A stretch of DNA of 64,000 bases from Paenibacillus pinisoli (GCF_003605435.1 NZ_QXQB01000007.1:1-64000); one strand, 5' to 3'; shown: positions 23,914 through 33,790, numbered from the stretch's first letter. The notes: generated by a model from the letters alone, not told the origin. Numbers and translations: made by a program.

Positions 23914-24660
23914 ATGCACGGAAAAATATTAGTGGTCGATGACGAGCAGCCGATAGCGGATATATTGAAATTTAATTTGGAGAAGGAAGGCCATCAGGTC
24001 ATCTGCGCCTTCGATGGCGGAGAAGCGGTGCGCCTTGCCTTCGAGGAACAGCCGGATCTGATCCTGCTGGACCTGATGCTGCCGGTGAAGGATGGCATGG
24101 ATGTGTGCCGCGAGGTGCGCACGAAGCTGCATATGCCGATTATTATGCTGACGGCCAAGGATACGGAAATTGATAAGGTGCTCGGCCTTGAGCTGGGCGC
24201 GGACGATTATGTGACGAAGCCGTTCAGCACGCGGGAGCTGCTGGCGCGGGTGAAGGCGCATCTTCGCCGCCAGAACAAGAGCGGACAAGCTTCTGATGGC
24301 GCGGCGGACAACCAGGACGGGCAGTCGGAGCAATCCGGCCTGAAGCTGTTCAATCTGTTCATTGATACGGACATGTATGTCGTATACAAGAACGGCGAGC
24401 CGCTGGACCTGACGCACCGGGAGTTCGAGCTTGTCTACTATATGGCGCGCAATAGCGGCAAAGTCATGACGCGCGAGCATCTGCTGCAAGCGGTATGGGG
24501 CTTCGAATACTTCGGCGACGTACGGACGGTGGACGTGACGATCCGTCGTCTGCGGGAGAAGATCGAGGATGACCCTAGCCGTCCGGAATACATTATGACC
24601 AGACGCGGCTTAGGCTACATGATGCGCAACGCGAAGTCGGGAGGCTTCGGTTACGGATGA
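23914..24660 (+). CDS. walR: Response regulator WalR
   Basis: A 248-residue OmpR/PhoB-type regulator. The receiver domain (1-120) has the acidic pocket D9-D10 and phospho-acceptor D53 (LLDLMLP). A Ser/Gly/Asp/Gln linker (~127-145) is longer than in B. subtilis. The winged-helix domain (~148-240) contains THREFELVYYMARN and VDVTIRRLREKIEDDPSRP. WalR controls cell-wall hydrolase and lipoteichoic genes. It overlaps walK by 4 bases (ATGA). Confidence 0.97.
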   Translation: MHGKILVVDDEQPIADILKFNLEKEGHQVICAFDGGEAVRLAFEEQPDLILLDLMLPVKDGMDVCREVRTKLHMPIIMLTAKDTEIDKVLGLELGADDYVTKPFSTRELLARVKAHLRRQNKSGQASDGAADNQDGQSEQSGLKLFNLFIDTDMYVVYKNGEPLDLTHREFELVYYMARNSGKVMTREHLLQAVWGFEYFGDVRTVDVTIRRLREKIEDDPSRPEYIMTRRGLGYMMRNAKSGGFGYG

Positions 24661-26498
24661 AGGCGCGGAGCTTCTTCCGCACGATCCAGGTTAAGCTGGT
24701 TATCATCTACCTGCTGCTCATTCTTGTCGCGATGCAGCTGATTGGCGTTTATTTTATCAGCACGGTCAAGAACTCGCTGATTACGAGCTTCACGAACAAC
24801 TTGAAGGAGCAGGCCGATATTCTGTCCAAGTTCGCGGCGCCAAGCTTGCTGCCGAATCTGGAGTCTGAGGGCGATTCTACGGACAACACGACGGAGGATC
24901 TTAATCTGGTTGTCCGCAACCTGTTCAGCATCAGCGGCGCCGAGGTTCAAGTGCTCGATGCGAACGGCAAGGTAGTCGCGACCTCGCTGCAGGTTCATCA
25001 GTCGTATATCGGGCAGAAGAACAAATCGCTTGCGGTCAGCCGCGCGCTGCAAAACATTCCGGATAATGAAGAAGAGATTATCGACGAGGACAATACGCGC
25101 AAGAAGATGATCGCGCTGCCTGTCACGTACAACGATAAGGTTGTGGGAGCTGTCTATGTCGTCGCCTCGATGACGGAGCTGTATGAGACGGTGAACCGGG
25201 TCAATCAAATCTTCTTCTCCGGCACGCTGATCGCGCTTGGCCTTACAGGCGTGCTGGGCATTCTATTGGCCCACACGATCACGAATCCGATACAGGGCTT
25301 AACGCGCCAAGCGGAGGCGGTCGCCGACGGGCGATTCGATCTGAAGGCGCCTGTCCTCGGGGATGACGAGATCGGGCGGCTTAGCATGGCTTTTAACGAA
25401 ATGACGATTCGATTAAAGGAAGCGCTCTCGGCGAATGAAGAGGAGAACGAGAAGCTGGTGTCCGTTCTCTCCAATATGAGCGACGGGGTTGTCGCCGCCG
25501 ATGAGCGGGGACGGATCATCGTCTGGAATCGCCGCGCGCTGGAGCTGCTGGATGTGGAGACATTCCAGGGCGTGGAGCTTGCCGATCTGCTGGGGCTCTC
25601 GCCGGAGAAGCTGTCGGAGCTCCAGTCGGGACGCGGACGCACGCTGCTTATTAATCGCGAGCATGCGGAGACGGAGAGCCATGACGATAGTCTTCTGAAG
25701 CTGACGGTGACGCCGATTCACCGCCGGGACAAGGGCATTACGGGCACGATTGCCGTCCTGCAGGATGTCACGGAGCAGGAGAAGCTGGAGCAGTCGCGCC
25801 GCCAATTCGTAGCGAATGTATCCCATGAGCTGCGGACGCCGCTGACGACCATCAAGAGTTATGCGGAGGCGCTTGGCGACGGGGCTCTGGAGGAGCGTGA
25901 GCTGTCCGAGCGGTTCGTGGGCGTAATCAGCAATGAGACGGAGCGGATGATCCGGCTCGTGACCGACCTGCTGCATCTGTCCAGACTGGACTCCAATCAG
26001 GCTCCGCTTAGGCGGAGACAGACGAATATTCATGAGATGCTGGATGAAGTGGCGGACCGCTTCTCCTTCCAGCTGCGCCAGAAGTCGATTACGGCGAATG
26101 TCTATGTGGAGCGCGGGCTGAAGAAAGCTTGGCTGGACCGTGACCAGATCGACCAGGTGCTGGACAATCTGATCTCCAATGCTATCAAATATACGCTCGA
26201 TGGCGGATCTATACAGATTACCGCTCGCAAGCAGGAGGATACCGGCTTGCTGGAGATCGGCGTCAAGGATACCGGCATTGGCATTCCGAAGAAGGATTTG
26301 ACGCGTATCTTCGACCGATTCTACCGGGTAGACAAGGCGCGATCCCGCAATATGGGCGGCACGGGGCTCGGTCTATCGATTGCCCGGGAAATCGTAAAGG
26401 CGCATGGCGGCACGATCTCGCTGGCCTCTGAGCTGAATGAAGGCACGACGGTATCGTTCACGCTGCCGCTCTTGCAGGAAGGGGGCGAGGCGGAATGA
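24657..26498 (+). CDS. walK: Sensor histidine kinase WalK
   Basis: A 613-residue kinase: two membrane segments (~13-34 and ~184-206) flank an extracellular domain. HAMP (~207-260), PAS (~265-372), HisKA with H390 in NVSHELRTPLTT and HATPase_c (N box NLISNAIKYT; G boxes DTGIGIP and GTGLGLSIA) follow. It phosphorylates WalR and is regulated by the membrane proteins WalH and WalI encoded downstream. Overlaps both neighbours by 4 bases. Confidence 0.97.
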   Translation: MKARSFFRTIQVKLVIIYLLLILVAMQLIGVYFISTVKNSLITSFTNNLKEQADILSKFAAPSLLPNLESEGDSTDNTTEDLNLVVRNLFSISGAEVQVLDANGKVVATSLQVHQSYIGQKNKSLAVSRALQNIPDNEEEIIDEDNTRKKMIALPVTYNDKVVGAVYVVASMTELYETVNRVNQIFFSGTLIALGLTGVLGILLAHTITNPIQGLTRQAEAVADGRFDLKAPVLGDDEIGRLSMAFNEMTIRLKEALSANEEENEKLVSVLSNMSDGVVAADERGRIIVWNRRALELLDVETFQGVELADLLGLSPEKLSELQSGRGRTLLINREHAETESHDDSLLKLTVTPIHRRDKGITGTIAVLQDVTEQEKLEQSRRQFVANVSHELRTPLTTIKSYAEALGDGALEERELSERFVGVISNETERMIRLVTDLLHLSRLDSNQAPLRRRQTNIHEMLDEVADRFSFQLRQKSITANVYVERGLKKAWLDRDQIDQVLDNLISNAIKYTLDGGSIQITARKQEDTGLLEIGVKDTGIGIPKKDLTRIFDRFYRVDKARSRNMGGTGLGLSIAREIVKAHGGTISLASELNEGTTVSFTLPLLQEGGEAE

Positions 26499-28129
26499 TG
26501 GAGAAAGCGAAGACGGCTACCCTTATTGTTCTCGTTGTGCTCAGCCTTCTGCAAAGCTATTTGCTGGCCTATAGCATGCCTGGGCTTGGCGCTACGGTAA
26601 GAAGCGATCAAGATTATGTGAATGCGGAGCCGCTGGGCAAGACGACAAGCGTAGAGAGCGTCATCTTCCCGGAGGAGCTGATTCTCCATATGGGCGAGGA
26701 CAAGCATACGGTCATCTATCCCGGCACGCAGTTCTATGAGATGATTCTGAACCAGCGGATCGTCGGCAGGGAGTTCAAGGGCTTCCAGCGCAGCTCGGCC
26801 AGCATTCTGAACTGGGATGAGGTGCGCAAGGACTCGATCGGGATCGAGCTTCGCTTCACGGATGGCATCTCGGTCGAGCTGCTGCAGAAGCTGCTGAAGA
26901 TGGAAGGCGATATCTTGTTCCTCCGGGATAAGATCGACAAGATCTGGATCTTCAAGACAACGGATACGGAAGAGATTCGCACGTTCTTCTTCAGCAGCGA
27001 GGAGCATGTCGTCTATGAATCGGTCAGAGCCGATCTGACGGTGAGAGACGTGCAGGATTATGTCGGCTTCGGCACGTATCTCCCGCAATACCGCATGACG
27101 GCTGACGGTCTCTATATCCCGGTTGAGCCGATCATGGCGACAGAGCTGATCTACCCGTATGAGACTTACTCGCCGGAGCAGATGCAGCGCAGCCTGTTCT
27201 TCGATTCCAGCACCACAAGGTCATTCGAAGACCGCAGCGGTTCGCAAATCTTCACGGACGGGAAGAGAGGGCTTAAGGTCGAGCAAGACGGCATGTGGAT
27301 CAACTATACGAATCCGGCCGCTACGACCAGCAGCAACACGCCGCTTAGCGAGAATGTCTATGCGTCGGTCGACTTTATCAACCAGCATGGCGGGTGGGAC
27401 GGCACGCATCGGCTGATAAGCTCGACGCCGGAGCAAGAGAAGAAATATGTGACGTTCAGACAATATATCGATCAATATCCGGTCATCGACAGCTTCGCGT
27501 TCCGGTACGGGCATATTCGCCTGACGCTGCAGCAGGGCGTCGTGACGGAATATGGAAGATCGTTGATTACGCTCAGCTCGCAGACGGAGTCGCGCAAGCC
27601 GCGCTGGCTGCAGGGCGGCACCAGACTGGAGGAGACGCTGGAGCGCTACCCTCGCCGCGGCGAGGTGACGGCCTTATTCCCAGCGTTGAAAGCTGTATTG
27701 CTGGAAGAGAACCGGCTGCAGTTCATCCCTGTCTGGGTCGTGAGGCTGACCGACGGCGCAGAGGTTATTCTGCTGGAAGCGATAGAAGGGGAGCAGCCGC
27801 CTGAGCCGCATACGGAGGATGGCGCTGCGAATACGAATTCGGACCACGACCAGACTGAACACGCCGAGGGAGCTGGCGAGCCGCAAGGACAAGCCGGCAC
27901 TGGAGCGGGACAGGGTACCTCTCCAAGCAAGGGCGCGGGCACGGGTTCCGCTGTGCTTCCTCCCAAGGAGCCGGGGAATCATGAAGAGCCTGTCGATACG
28001 GGTGAGCCTGAGCTGCCGCCAGATGATTCGGACGGAGGCGGGGGCGAAGAGCTGGCAGAGCTGCCGGAGGAGAATGTGCCGGATGCGGAGGAGCAGGAAA
28101 CGCCGGAATTGTCTCGGGCCAAATCATAA
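26495..28129 (+). CDS. walH: WalK regulator WalH (YycH-like)
   Basis: A 544-residue extracytoplasmic protein with one N-terminal membrane anchor (~9-27), the YycH-type three-domain body, and a long low-complexity tail (~430-544) rich in Glu, Gly, Pro and Ser. B. subtilis YycH is about 455 residues, so the tail is an extension. YycH-family proteins restrain or tune WalK in the membrane. Its ATG lies in the walK stop. Confidence 0.9.
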   Translation: MMEKAKTATLIVLVVLSLLQSYLLAYSMPGLGATVRSDQDYVNAEPLGKTTSVESVIFPEELILHMGEDKHTVIYPGTQFYEMILNQRIVGREFKGFQRSSASILNWDEVRKDSIGIELRFTDGISVELLQKLLKMEGDILFLRDKIDKIWIFKTTDTEEIRTFFFSSEEHVVYESVRADLTVRDVQDYVGFGTYLPQYRMTADGLYIPVEPIMATELIYPYETYSPEQMQRSLFFDSSTTRSFEDRSGSQIFTDGKRGLKVEQDGMWINYTNPAATTSSNTPLSENVYASVDFINQHGGWDGTHRLISSTPEQEKKYVTFRQYIDQYPVIDSFAFRYGHIRLTLQQGVVTEYGRSLITLSSQTESRKPRWLQGGTRLEETLERYPRRGEVTALFPALKAVLLEENRLQFIPVWVVRLTDGAEVILLEAIEGEQPPEPHTEDGAANTNSDHDQTEHAEGAGEPQGQAGTGAGQGTSPSKGAGTGSAVLPPKEPGNHEEPVDTGEPELPPDDSDGGGGEELAELPEENVPDAEEQETPELSRAKS

Positions 28130-28150
28130 GGGTAGAGGAGGTGAAGGCAA

Positions 28151-28906
28151 GTGGATTGGAGCAGGGCGAAGACCGTATTGATCATATCGTTCCTCATGCT
28201 GAATATCCTTCTCGGCTATCAGCTGTGGGTGGATATCAGCGAGCAGTTGAATGCCAATGTGAATTCAGCGGAGCTGCCGGCAGACAAGGTGCAGCTGATG
28301 GGACAGAAGCGCATCTCGCTGGCTGCCAATCTGCCTGCCGGAACGCCGAAGCTGAGCGATCTGACGTATCTGCTTCGATCGGATAAGAGGTCGTCGCCGA
28401 AGAAGCTGGAGAAGCCGGTCGACAGCGCCCTCATATTCGACAAGGCTGCGCTTGTGAAAGCATTGGGCGGTCAAATTCCGGATATCGAGAACTATGAGTA
28501 TGATCTGCACAGCGACCGCGATGGCGTATTTGTCATGCATCGTATGGTCGACGGGCGCCCGATGTTCAATGTGAAGCTGGAGCTGCAATACACCAGCAAC
28601 CGGAAAATTACCAGCTTCCAGCAAGACCGGGTAGAGGAGATTAGCCACGGCGAAGAGAAGCAAGTGATCGGATCGGCGAAGGTTGTCGTTTCCTTGATTG
28701 AGACCTACCTGGACGAAGGCTCTGTGATTGCCGACATTCAGCTTGGCTATCATGGCCAGATCTTCGACTCCGAGAAGCAAGTGTCGGCTCCGACTTGGCG
28801 AGTCATGCTGGGGGATGGCAAGGTGTATTATGTCCATGCGATCAGCGGCGAAGTTGCGACAGAAGGCGCAGATGAAGAATCGGGTTCTGAGTCGCCGGCG
28901 GCATAG
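28151..28906 (+). CDS. walI: WalK regulator WalI (YycI-like)
   Basis: A 251-residue protein starting at GTG with GAGGAGGTG upstream. It has one membrane anchor (~8-25: TVLIISFLMLNILLGYQLW) and an extracytoplasmic YycI fold (YDLHSDRDGVFVMHRMVDGRPMFNVKLELQY; final VYYVHAISGEVA). With WalH it modulates WalK. It lies 21 bases after walH. Confidence 0.9.
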   Translation: MDWSRAKTVLIISFLMLNILLGYQLWVDISEQLNANVNSAELPADKVQLMGQKRISLAANLPAGTPKLSDLTYLLRSDKRSSPKKLEKPVDSALIFDKAALVKALGGQIPDIENYEYDLHSDRDGVFVMHRMVDGRPMFNVKLELQYTSNRKITSFQQDRVEEISHGEEKQVIGSAKVVVSLIETYLDEGSVIADIQLGYHGQIFDSEKQVSAPTWRVMLGDGKVYYVHAISGEVATEGADEESGSESPAA

Positions 28907-29312
28907 CTGTCGGCGCTAAGCCGTGTTATGCTTAATATATCGATTGATAGAGAAGCGATTGCTGGTTGTTTATAAGAGATGATAGATTTAATCGAATCTG
29001 GCGTTGCGGGATTGCCGGAAGAGGGTATAGAGTAAGTAGGGTCTGTAAGACTTTGTGACCTGTGCGATGGGAAAAGGAAACAGGGAATAGGAAACAAGAA
29101 ACAAGAAACAGTCACGCCTCAGGTTGAGGAGGCTTCTTGAGCACTCTAAGGGATATTGAATAGAGTCAGGCTCTTGATAGAGTAGAGCTGCAGGTTGATT
29201 GATAGAAGGCGGCTCTAAGGCAGATAGCCAGAAAACAACAGCGGAAATTGGACGCGATCGAGGTTACAATGTAGGTAGCTTCGGTAGAGGCAATGGGAGA
29301 GGACTGGACGTT
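28907..29312 (+). other. Gap between walI and walJ
   Basis: About 400 bases interrupt the usual tight walI-walJ spacing. A purine-rich stretch of near-repeats of GGAAACA/AGAAACA occurs around 29080-29112. No gene, clear promoter or terminator was found. A frame open from 29199 into walJ lacks a ribosome binding site. Confidence 0.5.
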
Positions 29313-30119
29313 TTGGGACTTCGATTTACAGTATTGGCCAGCGGTTCGACCGGCAACGCGACGATCGTGCAGAGCAGCGAGAAGACGGTGCTGGTAGATG
29401 CGGGCCTCAGTATGAAAAAGCTGGACGAGCTGATGCGGGAGCGGGGCATTGCCGGACATGATCTGGACGCTCTGTTCGTCACGCATGAGCATTCCGACCA
29501 TATTAAGGGACTCGGCGCTTTCGCGCGCAAGTACGAGCTTCCTATCTATGCCAACGAATTGACATGGGGCGCAATGGAGCGCCATGTCGGCACGATCGCG
29601 GTGGAGAAGCGGGTTATTATGGAGACGGGCGAGGCGCTGGACTTTGGGTCCTTGCGCGTTCAGTCGTATCCGATCTCGCATGATGCTGCTGAACCTGTCG
29701 GCTATTGCTTCGAAGAGAATGGCGAGAAGCTGAGCCTCGCGACGGATCTTGGCTATGTGAGCGAGAAGGTCAGGACGCAGATCATCGATTCCGATGTGCT
29801 CGTGCTAGAGTCCAACCATGACACCGAGATGCTGCGCATGGGCCGTTATCCTTGGAACATTAAGCGGCGCATTCTAAGCGACGTAGGGCATCTGTCCAAC
29901 GTAGCGGCAGGCGAAGCGCTGATTGAGCTCATGACGGACCGGACCAAACGCGTCTATCTGGCGCATCTTAGCCTGGATCATAACCAAATGGACCTGGCTA
30001 TGCTAACGGTCAATTCTATATTGGAGAACCACGGAATATTTTATAAACAGGATGAATTTCCTCTGCGCAAGACGTATCACGACAGACCTACCCCATGGGA
30101 CGAAGTGAAGCGGAAATAA
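29313..30119 (+). CDS. walJ: Metallo-beta-lactamase-fold hydrolase WalJ
   Basis: A 268-residue YycJ/WalJ protein. TTG 29313 gives the family N-terminus MGLRFTVLASGSTGNATIV, with GAGAGG about 10 bases before it. Metal-binding motif THEHSDHIKG and later ISHDAAEP and SNHD are visible. WalJ homologues are nuclease-like MBL proteins coupling replication and wall metabolism in Bacillota. Its 3' end overlaps the convergent small gene by 32 bases. Confidence 0.93.
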   Translation: MGLRFTVLASGSTGNATIVQSSEKTVLVDAGLSMKKLDELMRERGIAGHDLDALFVTHEHSDHIKGLGAFARKYELPIYANELTWGAMERHVGTIAVEKRVIMETGEALDFGSLRVQSYPISHDAAEPVGYCFEENGEKLSLATDLGYVSEKVRTQIIDSDVLVLESNHDTEMLRMGRYPWNIKRRILSDVGHLSNVAAGEALIELMTDRTKRVYLAHLSLDHNQMDLAMLTVNSILENHGIFYKQDEFPLRKTYHDRPTPWDEVKRK

Positions 30120-30309
30120 GCGATTCCAGCTGGGTATCCAGCGCTTCGGCTTTGCTCTCCAGCTCTTCGCGGCTAAGAATGCCCTTCTCTATGAAAAGCT
30201 CCAGCATAGCGCTTAACGTGAGAATGGTGCGGTAATGATCCTCTTTCAGATCGGCTAGCTTGGCGGCAAGCTGTACGTGCTCCCATGCCTGGGACGGCTT
30301 TGTTTTCAT
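30088..30309 (-). CDS. Small helical protein, unknown
   Basis: A 73-residue, mostly helical protein (WEHVQLAAKLADLKEDHYRTILTLSAMLELFIEKGILSREELESKAEALD). AAAGGAGA lies 8 bases before the ATG, which supports it as a real gene. It is antisense to the last 32 bases of walJ, lying between walJ and htrA. The LSREELESKAEAL segment recalls short nitrile-hydratase-subunit-like proteins, but no function can be claimed. Confidence 0.7.
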   Translation of the reverse strand: MKTKPSQAWEHVQLAAKLADLKEDHYRTILTLSAMLELFIEKGILSREELESKAEALDTQLESLISASLRPMG

Positions 30310-30472
30310 CGTGAATCTCTCCTTTATACCGGAATTTGCGCATTAGCGGTCTCTTCTGAAAAAAAGTAAGGCATCAGGCTTTGAATCTATTATTATTTTA
30401 GTCATTTCTTCCGAAAACATTCCTAGATTATGAAATTCGCTGCAAGGTTCGAAAGAGAGAGGAGAGATTCCG

Positions 30473-31792
30473 ATGAGCATATTCGACGACGATTTTTATT
30501 CGACCAAGGTGTCCAGGAGAACGGTTCGCAAGAGCCAGCAGGACACTCATCGGTTATCTTTCGGCGGGACCGCGGAGCGCAAGTGGTCTAATCTGCGCAT
30601 TGCGTTCATCTCGTCCTTCACAAGCGCCGTAGCTGCGGCACTCTTGTTCGGACTGATCTTCGGCGGATTCGGCGGCGGCGGCTCGACGCCCGTTCATCTG
30701 ACGTCATCCGGCGATCCATCGGAGCGCACGATAGTGGCTACGGCGAAGGTGAAGCCGGCGGTGGTCAGCGTCATCAATGAGCAGATGTTCGGACTCGGCA
30801 TTGGCGGCAAGCGCTTAGAGAATGGAGAAGAAGGCTCGGGCGTCCTGCGCGAGGCAGGCGTCGGCTCGGGCGTCATTATAGAGAAGAAGGCCGGAAGGGC
30901 GTTCATCGTGACGAACTACCATGTGGTGGCGAGCGCGGAGAAGGTGAAGGTGGTACTGACGACAGGCGAGGTGCGCGAGGCTCGCGTCGTCGGTATGGAT
31001 CAGATCACCGACCTGGCTGTATTGGAGATTGACGCCAAGGGCATCAATACGGTTGCGGAAATCGGCGACTCCTCGGCGCTGCGCGCTGCGGAATTCGTCA
31101 TGGCGATCGGCAATCCGCTTGGCATGGGCGAGTCGATCACGATGGGCGTGGTCAGCGTCATTAAGGAAGTGATTCCGGTATCGCTGAATCAGAACGGCGT
31201 CATTGACTGGGAGCAGGAAGTGATCCGGGTGGATGCGGCGATCAACCAAGGCAATAGCGGCGGTCCGCTGATCGATCTGAACGGCCGTGTGGTCGGCATC
31301 AACAGCATGAAGATCTCCGACTTCGGCGTCGAGAGCATCGGCTATGCGATTCCGATCAACAATGCGATGCCGATCGTGGAGAGCCTCATCAGCAAAGGCT
31401 ATGTGCCGCGTCCTTATCTCGGCGTCTATACGATGGATCTGGAGCAATATTGGGAGCAGCAGGATCTGGAGAAGCTGTTCGGGGAAGAGGAAGAAGGCGG
31501 AGGCTCGGAGAACGGCGAGTCAAGCGGCTCGGGTACGATCCAGTTGCCTGATGAGGTGCTGTCGGGCGTCATTGTGCTGGAGGCGGTCGGCCCGTCCAAG
31601 AAAGCGGGGCTGACGTTCAACGACGTGATCGTGAAGCTGGATGATCATAAGGTGAGCAGCACGATGGAGCTGCGCAAGTACTTATACAGCAAGAAGAAGA
31701 TTGGCGAAGACATTACGGTGTCCTTCTACCGGGACGGCGAGCTGAAGTCTGTGAAGATGAAGCTGGAGGAGCAGAGTCCAGAGGATGAGTGA
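30473..31792 (+). CDS. htrA: HtrA-like membrane serine protease
   Basis: A 439-residue DegP/HtrA-type quality-control protease. Disordered cytoplasmic N-terminus, one membrane helix (~45-66), chymotrypsin-fold protease with H150 (TNYHVV), D180 (TDLAVLEI) and S262 (GNSGGPL), then a PDZ domain (~335-430) with a Glu/Gly/Ser insertion. Located at the end of the wal locus, as in B. subtilis. GAGAGGAGAG precedes the ATG. Confidence 0.94.
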   Translation: MSIFDDDFYSTKVSRRTVRKSQQDTHRLSFGGTAERKWSNLRIAFISSFTSAVAAALLFGLIFGGFGGGGSTPVHLTSSGDPSERTIVATAKVKPAVVSVINEQMFGLGIGGKRLENGEEGSGVLREAGVGSGVIIEKKAGRAFIVTNYHVVASAEKVKVVLTTGEVREARVVGMDQITDLAVLEIDAKGINTVAEIGDSSALRAAEFVMAIGNPLGMGESITMGVVSVIKEVIPVSLNQNGVIDWEQEVIRVDAAINQGNSGGPLIDLNGRVVGINSMKISDFGVESIGYAIPINNAMPIVESLISKGYVPRPYLGVYTMDLEQYWEQQDLEKLFGEEEEGGGSENGESSGSGTIQLPDEVLSGVIVLEAVGPSKKAGLTFNDVIVKLDDHKVSSTMELRKYLYSKKKIGEDITVSFYRDGELKSVKMKLEEQSPEDE

Positions 31793-31803
31793 CACCTATA
31801 GGG

Positions 31804-31847
31804 AAAAAGCCGGAAGGCGCGTCTTGTGACGGGCCTTCCGGCTTTGT
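31804..31847. terminator. Bidirectional terminator after htrA
   Basis: AAAGCCGGAAGGC pairs with GCCTTCCGGCTTT across a 14-base loop, between htrA and the convergent SDR gene. Confidence 0.85.
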
Positions 31848-31899
31848 TATGAGCTGGAACTATGCGATGAGTCTCCGCATTAGCGCAGCAATGGATTCA

Positions 31900-32658
31900 T
31901 TAGTAGGCCGTCCAGCCAGCGTCAGCTGTGACAACAGTGCCATTCACGAAGCTGGAGTCGTCGGAGGCAAGGAACAGCGCGACCTTGGCGATTTCTTCAG
32001 GCTCGCCTGTGCGAGGGTTGATGCCCATGCCCTTCATCGCTTGCTCCATGCCGTACGGGTTCGGAGCATTGATTGTCGTGCTGATGTTCGTCGCTACGCC
32101 GCCTGGAGCAATCGCGTTGCAACGGATGCCTTGCGTGGCGTATTGGAAGCCGACGTTCTTGGTCAGGCCGACGACCGCATGCTTGGCTGCTGTATAAGCA
32201 GCGCCGGCTCTGGAGCCATATAGGCCGCCAGCGGATGCGACATTGACGATGACGCCGCTTTGCTTCGCGGTGAAGATCGGAAGCGCCTTGCGGATCGCGC
32301 GCATCGGTCCTGTCGTATTGACGGCGAAGACACGCTCCCACAGCTCGTCCGTCAGATCGGCAGCGGGCACGAAGTTGTCCATAATGCCGGCGTTGTTCAC
32401 CAGGATGTCGAGCGTGCCGTACGTGTCTACGGCTGTATCGATGAGCTGTTGCACGTCATCTTCTTTGGCTACATTGGCAGCAACGGCGATGGCTGTGCCG
32501 CCCTTCGCTTCAATCTCTTGCACGACGACTGCGGCGTTGTCGGCGGACAGGTCGGATACGACGACCTTCGCGCCTTCGGCTGCGAAGAGCAGGGCAGTCG
32601 CTTTGCCCATGCCGGATGCCGCGCCTGTGATGACGGCTACTTTGCCATTAAGTTTCAT
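31900..32658 (-). CDS. Short-chain dehydrogenase/reductase
   Basis: A 252-residue classical SDR: cofactor loop TGAASGMGKA, D in VSDLSADN, NNAGIMD, catalytic Ser in NVASAGG and Y-x-x-x-K in YTAAK, ending VTADAGWTAY. The substrate is unknown. ATG 32658 has AGGAGGAC 6 bases upstream; a frame open to 32694 is not preferred. Divergent from a TetR regulator, with operator-like repeats between. Confidence 0.92.
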   Translation of the reverse strand: MKLNGKVAVITGAASGMGKATALLFAAEGAKVVVSDLSADNAAVVVQEIEAKGGTAIAVAANVAKEDDVQQLIDTAVDTYGTLDILVNNAGIMDNFVPAADLTDELWERVFAVNTTGPMRAIRKALPIFTAKQSGVIVNVASAGGLYGSRAGAAYTAAKHAVVGLTKNVGFQYATQGIRCNAIAPGGVATNISTTINAPNPYGMEQAMKGMGINPRTGEPEEIAKVALFLASDDSSFVNGTVVTADAGWTAY

Positions 32659-32730
32659 GTGAGTGTCCTCCTCTAAAGGAATAGTATGGTTCATGATGCA
32701 CTGCGGCTATGCGCCTGTGAGGCGGAATTG

Positions 32731-32758
32731 AACACTTGTATAATAGCAAACAGGTGTT
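32731..32758. promoter_or_regulatory. Operator-like repeat, SDR promoter
   Basis: AACACTTG (32731-32738) and CAGGTGTT (32751-32758) form an imperfect inverted repeat. It overlaps a minus-strand promoter candidate (TTGATC ... TTATAC) of the SDR gene. Confidence 0.45.
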
Positions 32759-32829
32759 AAGATCAATATATACAATAAGGCGAACTGCCACAATATATAA
32801 AACGCTTTCATTTGTACGTTAACAGACAA

Positions 32830-32845
32830 AACACGTTCGAGTGTT
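32830..32845. promoter_or_regulatory. Operator-like repeat, TetR promoter
   Basis: AACAC-GTTCGA-GTGTT is a palindrome sharing the AACAC/GTGTT half-sites of the repeat near the SDR gene. It lies 32 bases before the regulator ATG, so autoregulation is likely. Confidence 0.45.
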
Positions 32846-32876
32846 GAATACTTTTTTGTGGAAGGAAGAATTAGAA

Positions 32877-33455
32877 ATGGCGGATAGGCGTATAGCGCGC
32901 AGCAAAGTAGCGCTCAGGGACGCGCTTCTGACTCTCATGTCGGAGAAGAGCTTCTCGGCCATCACGATTACGGAGATCGTGGAGCGGGCCAATTATAACC
33001 GGGGGACGTTCTACACCCATTATGAAAACAAGGAGGGGCTGCTTGACGAGGTCATCTCGGAGCTGCTCGACGAGCTGATCGAGTCGTTCCGGGCGCCGTA
33101 TGGCGACCTGGATGTGTTCCGGGTCGATGAGCTGACGGCTAATTCGGTGAAGATCTTCGAGCATATTCACGAACGCGCTGCGGTCTATACGGTTCTCTTC
33201 CATAGCGATGTGCTGCCGGTTATTAAGGAGAAGATGTTCGGCGTAATCAAGAAGCTGTCCAGCGAGGAGCTAGAGCAGGAGACGGAGTCCATTAACCGCG
33301 AGCTGATGATGGTCTACAGCATCCATGCGCTGATGGGCCTGGTGTTCCACTGGATCGAAGGCGGCTTCCAATATACGCCTGCCTACATGCAGGACCAGCT
33401 GATCAAGATGATCAACTGGCGGCCGACGGCGGCTAAGACGCATGTGAAGAAGTAG
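32877..33455 (+). CDS. TetR family regulator
   Basis: A 192-residue regulator with an N-terminal HTH (FSAITITEIVERANYNRGTFYTHYENKEGLL) and a helical ligand domain. ATG 32877 has GGAAGGAAG upstream. It probably represses the divergent SDR gene and itself through the AACAC/GTGTT sites. Confidence 0.9.
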   Translation: MADRRIARSKVALRDALLTLMSEKSFSAITITEIVERANYNRGTFYTHYENKEGLLDEVISELLDELIESFRAPYGDLDVFRVDELTANSVKIFEHIHERAAVYTVLFHSDVLPVIKEKMFGVIKKLSSEELEQETESINRELMMVYSIHALMGLVFHWIEGGFQYTPAYMQDQLIKMINWRPTAAKTHVKK

Positions 33456-33480
33456 CGGAAAAGTGATTGAGCGCCGCCAC

Positions 33481-33507
33481 GCACCGCTAAATCGCGGTGC
33501 TGCTTTT
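33481..33507 (+). terminator. Terminator of TetR gene
   Basis: GCACCGC and GCGGTGC form a 7-bp stem around TAAATC, followed by TGCTTTT. The remaining ~280 bases before the next gene show no gene. Confidence 0.65.
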
Positions 33508-33790
33508 AGTAGCGAATAGGTGAAGACTTGTGTTCCGGGTTGTTGGAATAGGCTTTGCCTGGTTACATAGACTAAGGGTTGGGGTATGCAAGGATAGATG
33601 TGAGCGGGAGTGCTGGGACGAGCGTTGCGTGTTGCTCCTTGTATGCGGGGGAGCGGTCGGATATCGCAGCTCGCTTTCTTCACGTCACTTGCTTACGAAA
33701 TGTTTTCTTCACAGAAAAGGGCCTGTTCTGCTATTCTGGAATAAGTCGAATAAGCACTTATACTCTCGAAGAATAGGAAGCGAATCAGCT

